Part shown: piece after piece, positions 63,599 through 64,000 of the stretch | Numbering within the stretch: position 1 is the stretch's first letter | Layout of the letters: each line of letters begins with the position of its first letter | From: Methanoplanus limicola DSM 2279 | GTDB lineage: Archaea; Halobacteriota; Methanomicrobia; Methanomicrobiales; Methanomicrobiaceae | Direction of reading: 5' to 3' | Length of the DNA: 64,000 bases | Assembly: GCF_000243255.1 (NCBI RefSeq) | Contig: NZ_CM001436.1 | Location: forward strand, 904,077 to 968,076 | The notes under the pieces: generated by a model | Databases searched by the model: none | Seen by the model: only the letters and a program-made list of their open reading frames with translations | What the model was told of the DNA's origin: nothing | Program-made: the position numbers and the translations under genes

Positions 63599-64000
63599 AA
63601 TATCTACCCCATTCCCACCCCCACCAGGGAACATGAAATGAACTTCCACCTTAAAATATTTAATAATTATCGCACACAATTATAGCAAATATTTATGATT
63701 TTTTGTATCAGTATCCGGCATATGAAGTAATATATGAAGTAATTAATGAAACAAGAACAGTATCCGGAACAATGAAAGTATGCCAGCTGACAGATAATGA
63801 ATGACAGAGTGCACTGTTTCATAGGAGATTCTAAATCATCAGTGCCTCATATCTCATAATAATTAAGACTCTTTGAGGGATCTGTTTTTGTTATATTCTC
63901 TTACATAAGAACACGGTGAACAACTCTGTTTACTGTTCTGATTTCCTTAATCTTACAAACTTTCTCATTAGACAGTGACAAGGATGAACTCTCAAAACCA
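63599..64000. other. Upstream region of the giant gene to the end of the window
   Basis: About 400 bp, AT-rich. Contains the second copy of the palindromic motif (63792-63829) and probably the promoter of the giant gene. No credible gene was found up to position 64000; a gene beginning beyond the edge cannot be judged. Confidence 0.4.
63792..63829 (+). repeat. Copy 2 of the 38-bp motif found upstream of the CheY-CheC-kinase operon
   Basis: Matches 35245-35282 at about 33 of 38 positions, including TGTTTCATAGGAGAT exactly. The left half of the palindrome is degraded here (ATGACAGA instead of ATGAAACA). It lies about 195 bp upstream of the giant gene start. Confidence 0.5.

Overview
The window looks like chromosomal DNA from a hydrogenotrophic methanogen, most likely order Methanomicrobiales (a Methanoplanus/Methanolacinia-like member of the Methanomicrobiaceae is my guess; the genus is inference). 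Supporting genes are the F420-reducing hydrogenase operon frhADGB, GTP cyclohydrolase MptA and a dihydropteroate-synthase-like protein of methanopterin biosynthesis, CTP-dependent riboflavin kinase RibK, archaeal FAD synthetase RibL, RNA polymerase subunit L, aIF2-beta with a TRAM tail, type II methionine aminopeptidase, an archaellin-type pilin and many PAS sensor proteins. No provirus, plasmid backbone, rRNA operon, CRISPR array or intact insertion sequence was seen.

Layout. 0-1.5 kb: riboflavin genes ribK-ribB behind a possible RbkR-type operator. 2-6 kb: two paralogous PAS proteins with a kinase-like tail but no ATPase domain, flanking an iron alcohol dehydrogenase. 6.1-6.9 kb: JAMM protease and ribL, the latter apparently starting at CTG. 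7-12.4 kb: Usp, dihydropteroate-synthase-like protein, PHP phosphoesterase, truA, a coiled-coil membrane protein and a J-domain protein. 12.5-15.3 kb: pyruvate:ferredoxin oxidoreductase (B-A-C-D order). 15.7-17.8 kb: a secreted protein built from near-identical 201-bp repeats, tRNA-Asn, a small HTH protein and a small membrane protein. 17.8-23.2 kb: M24 peptidase and map, an AAA+ ATPase with a metallo-beta-lactamase, rpoL, and aIF2-beta. 23.4-26.9 kb: a five-PAS histidine kinase and a response regulator. 27-31 kb: purL, a 0.9-kb gap holding insertion-sequence-like end repeats, then mptA. 31.3-35.1 kb: frhADGB. 35.4-39.6 kb: a CheY-CheC-histidine kinase operon, a DUF2124-like gene and a GAF histidine kinase. 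39.6-49.2 kb: membrane and cell-surface genes (antiporter, pilin, FtsX/LolD-type ABC exporter with a COG1361-like partner, PGF-CTERM protein, flavodoxin, VTT-like protein). 49.5-52.2 kb: a P-type ATPase resembling Na+,K+-ATPase. 52.6-63.6 kb: one giant surface-protein gene of about 3,674 codons.

How the genes fit together. RibK, RibB and RibL supply FMN/FAD, MptA and the dihydropteroate-synthase-like protein serve tetrahydromethanopterin, Frh reduces F420 with H2, and Por links acetyl-CoA to pyruvate for carbon fixation. Around this core lies sensory and envelope machinery: at least three complete histidine kinases, two half-kinases, two single-domain receivers and a CheC-type phosphatase, together with surface proteins carrying expanded internal repeats. 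The most remarkable object is the giant protein: a GH81 (endo-beta-1,3-glucanase)-like domain followed by GLUG repeats, 13 PEGA repeats, two cohesin-like domains, two PKD domains and a C-terminal membrane anchor. All functional calls come from reading the sequence; no database search was run.
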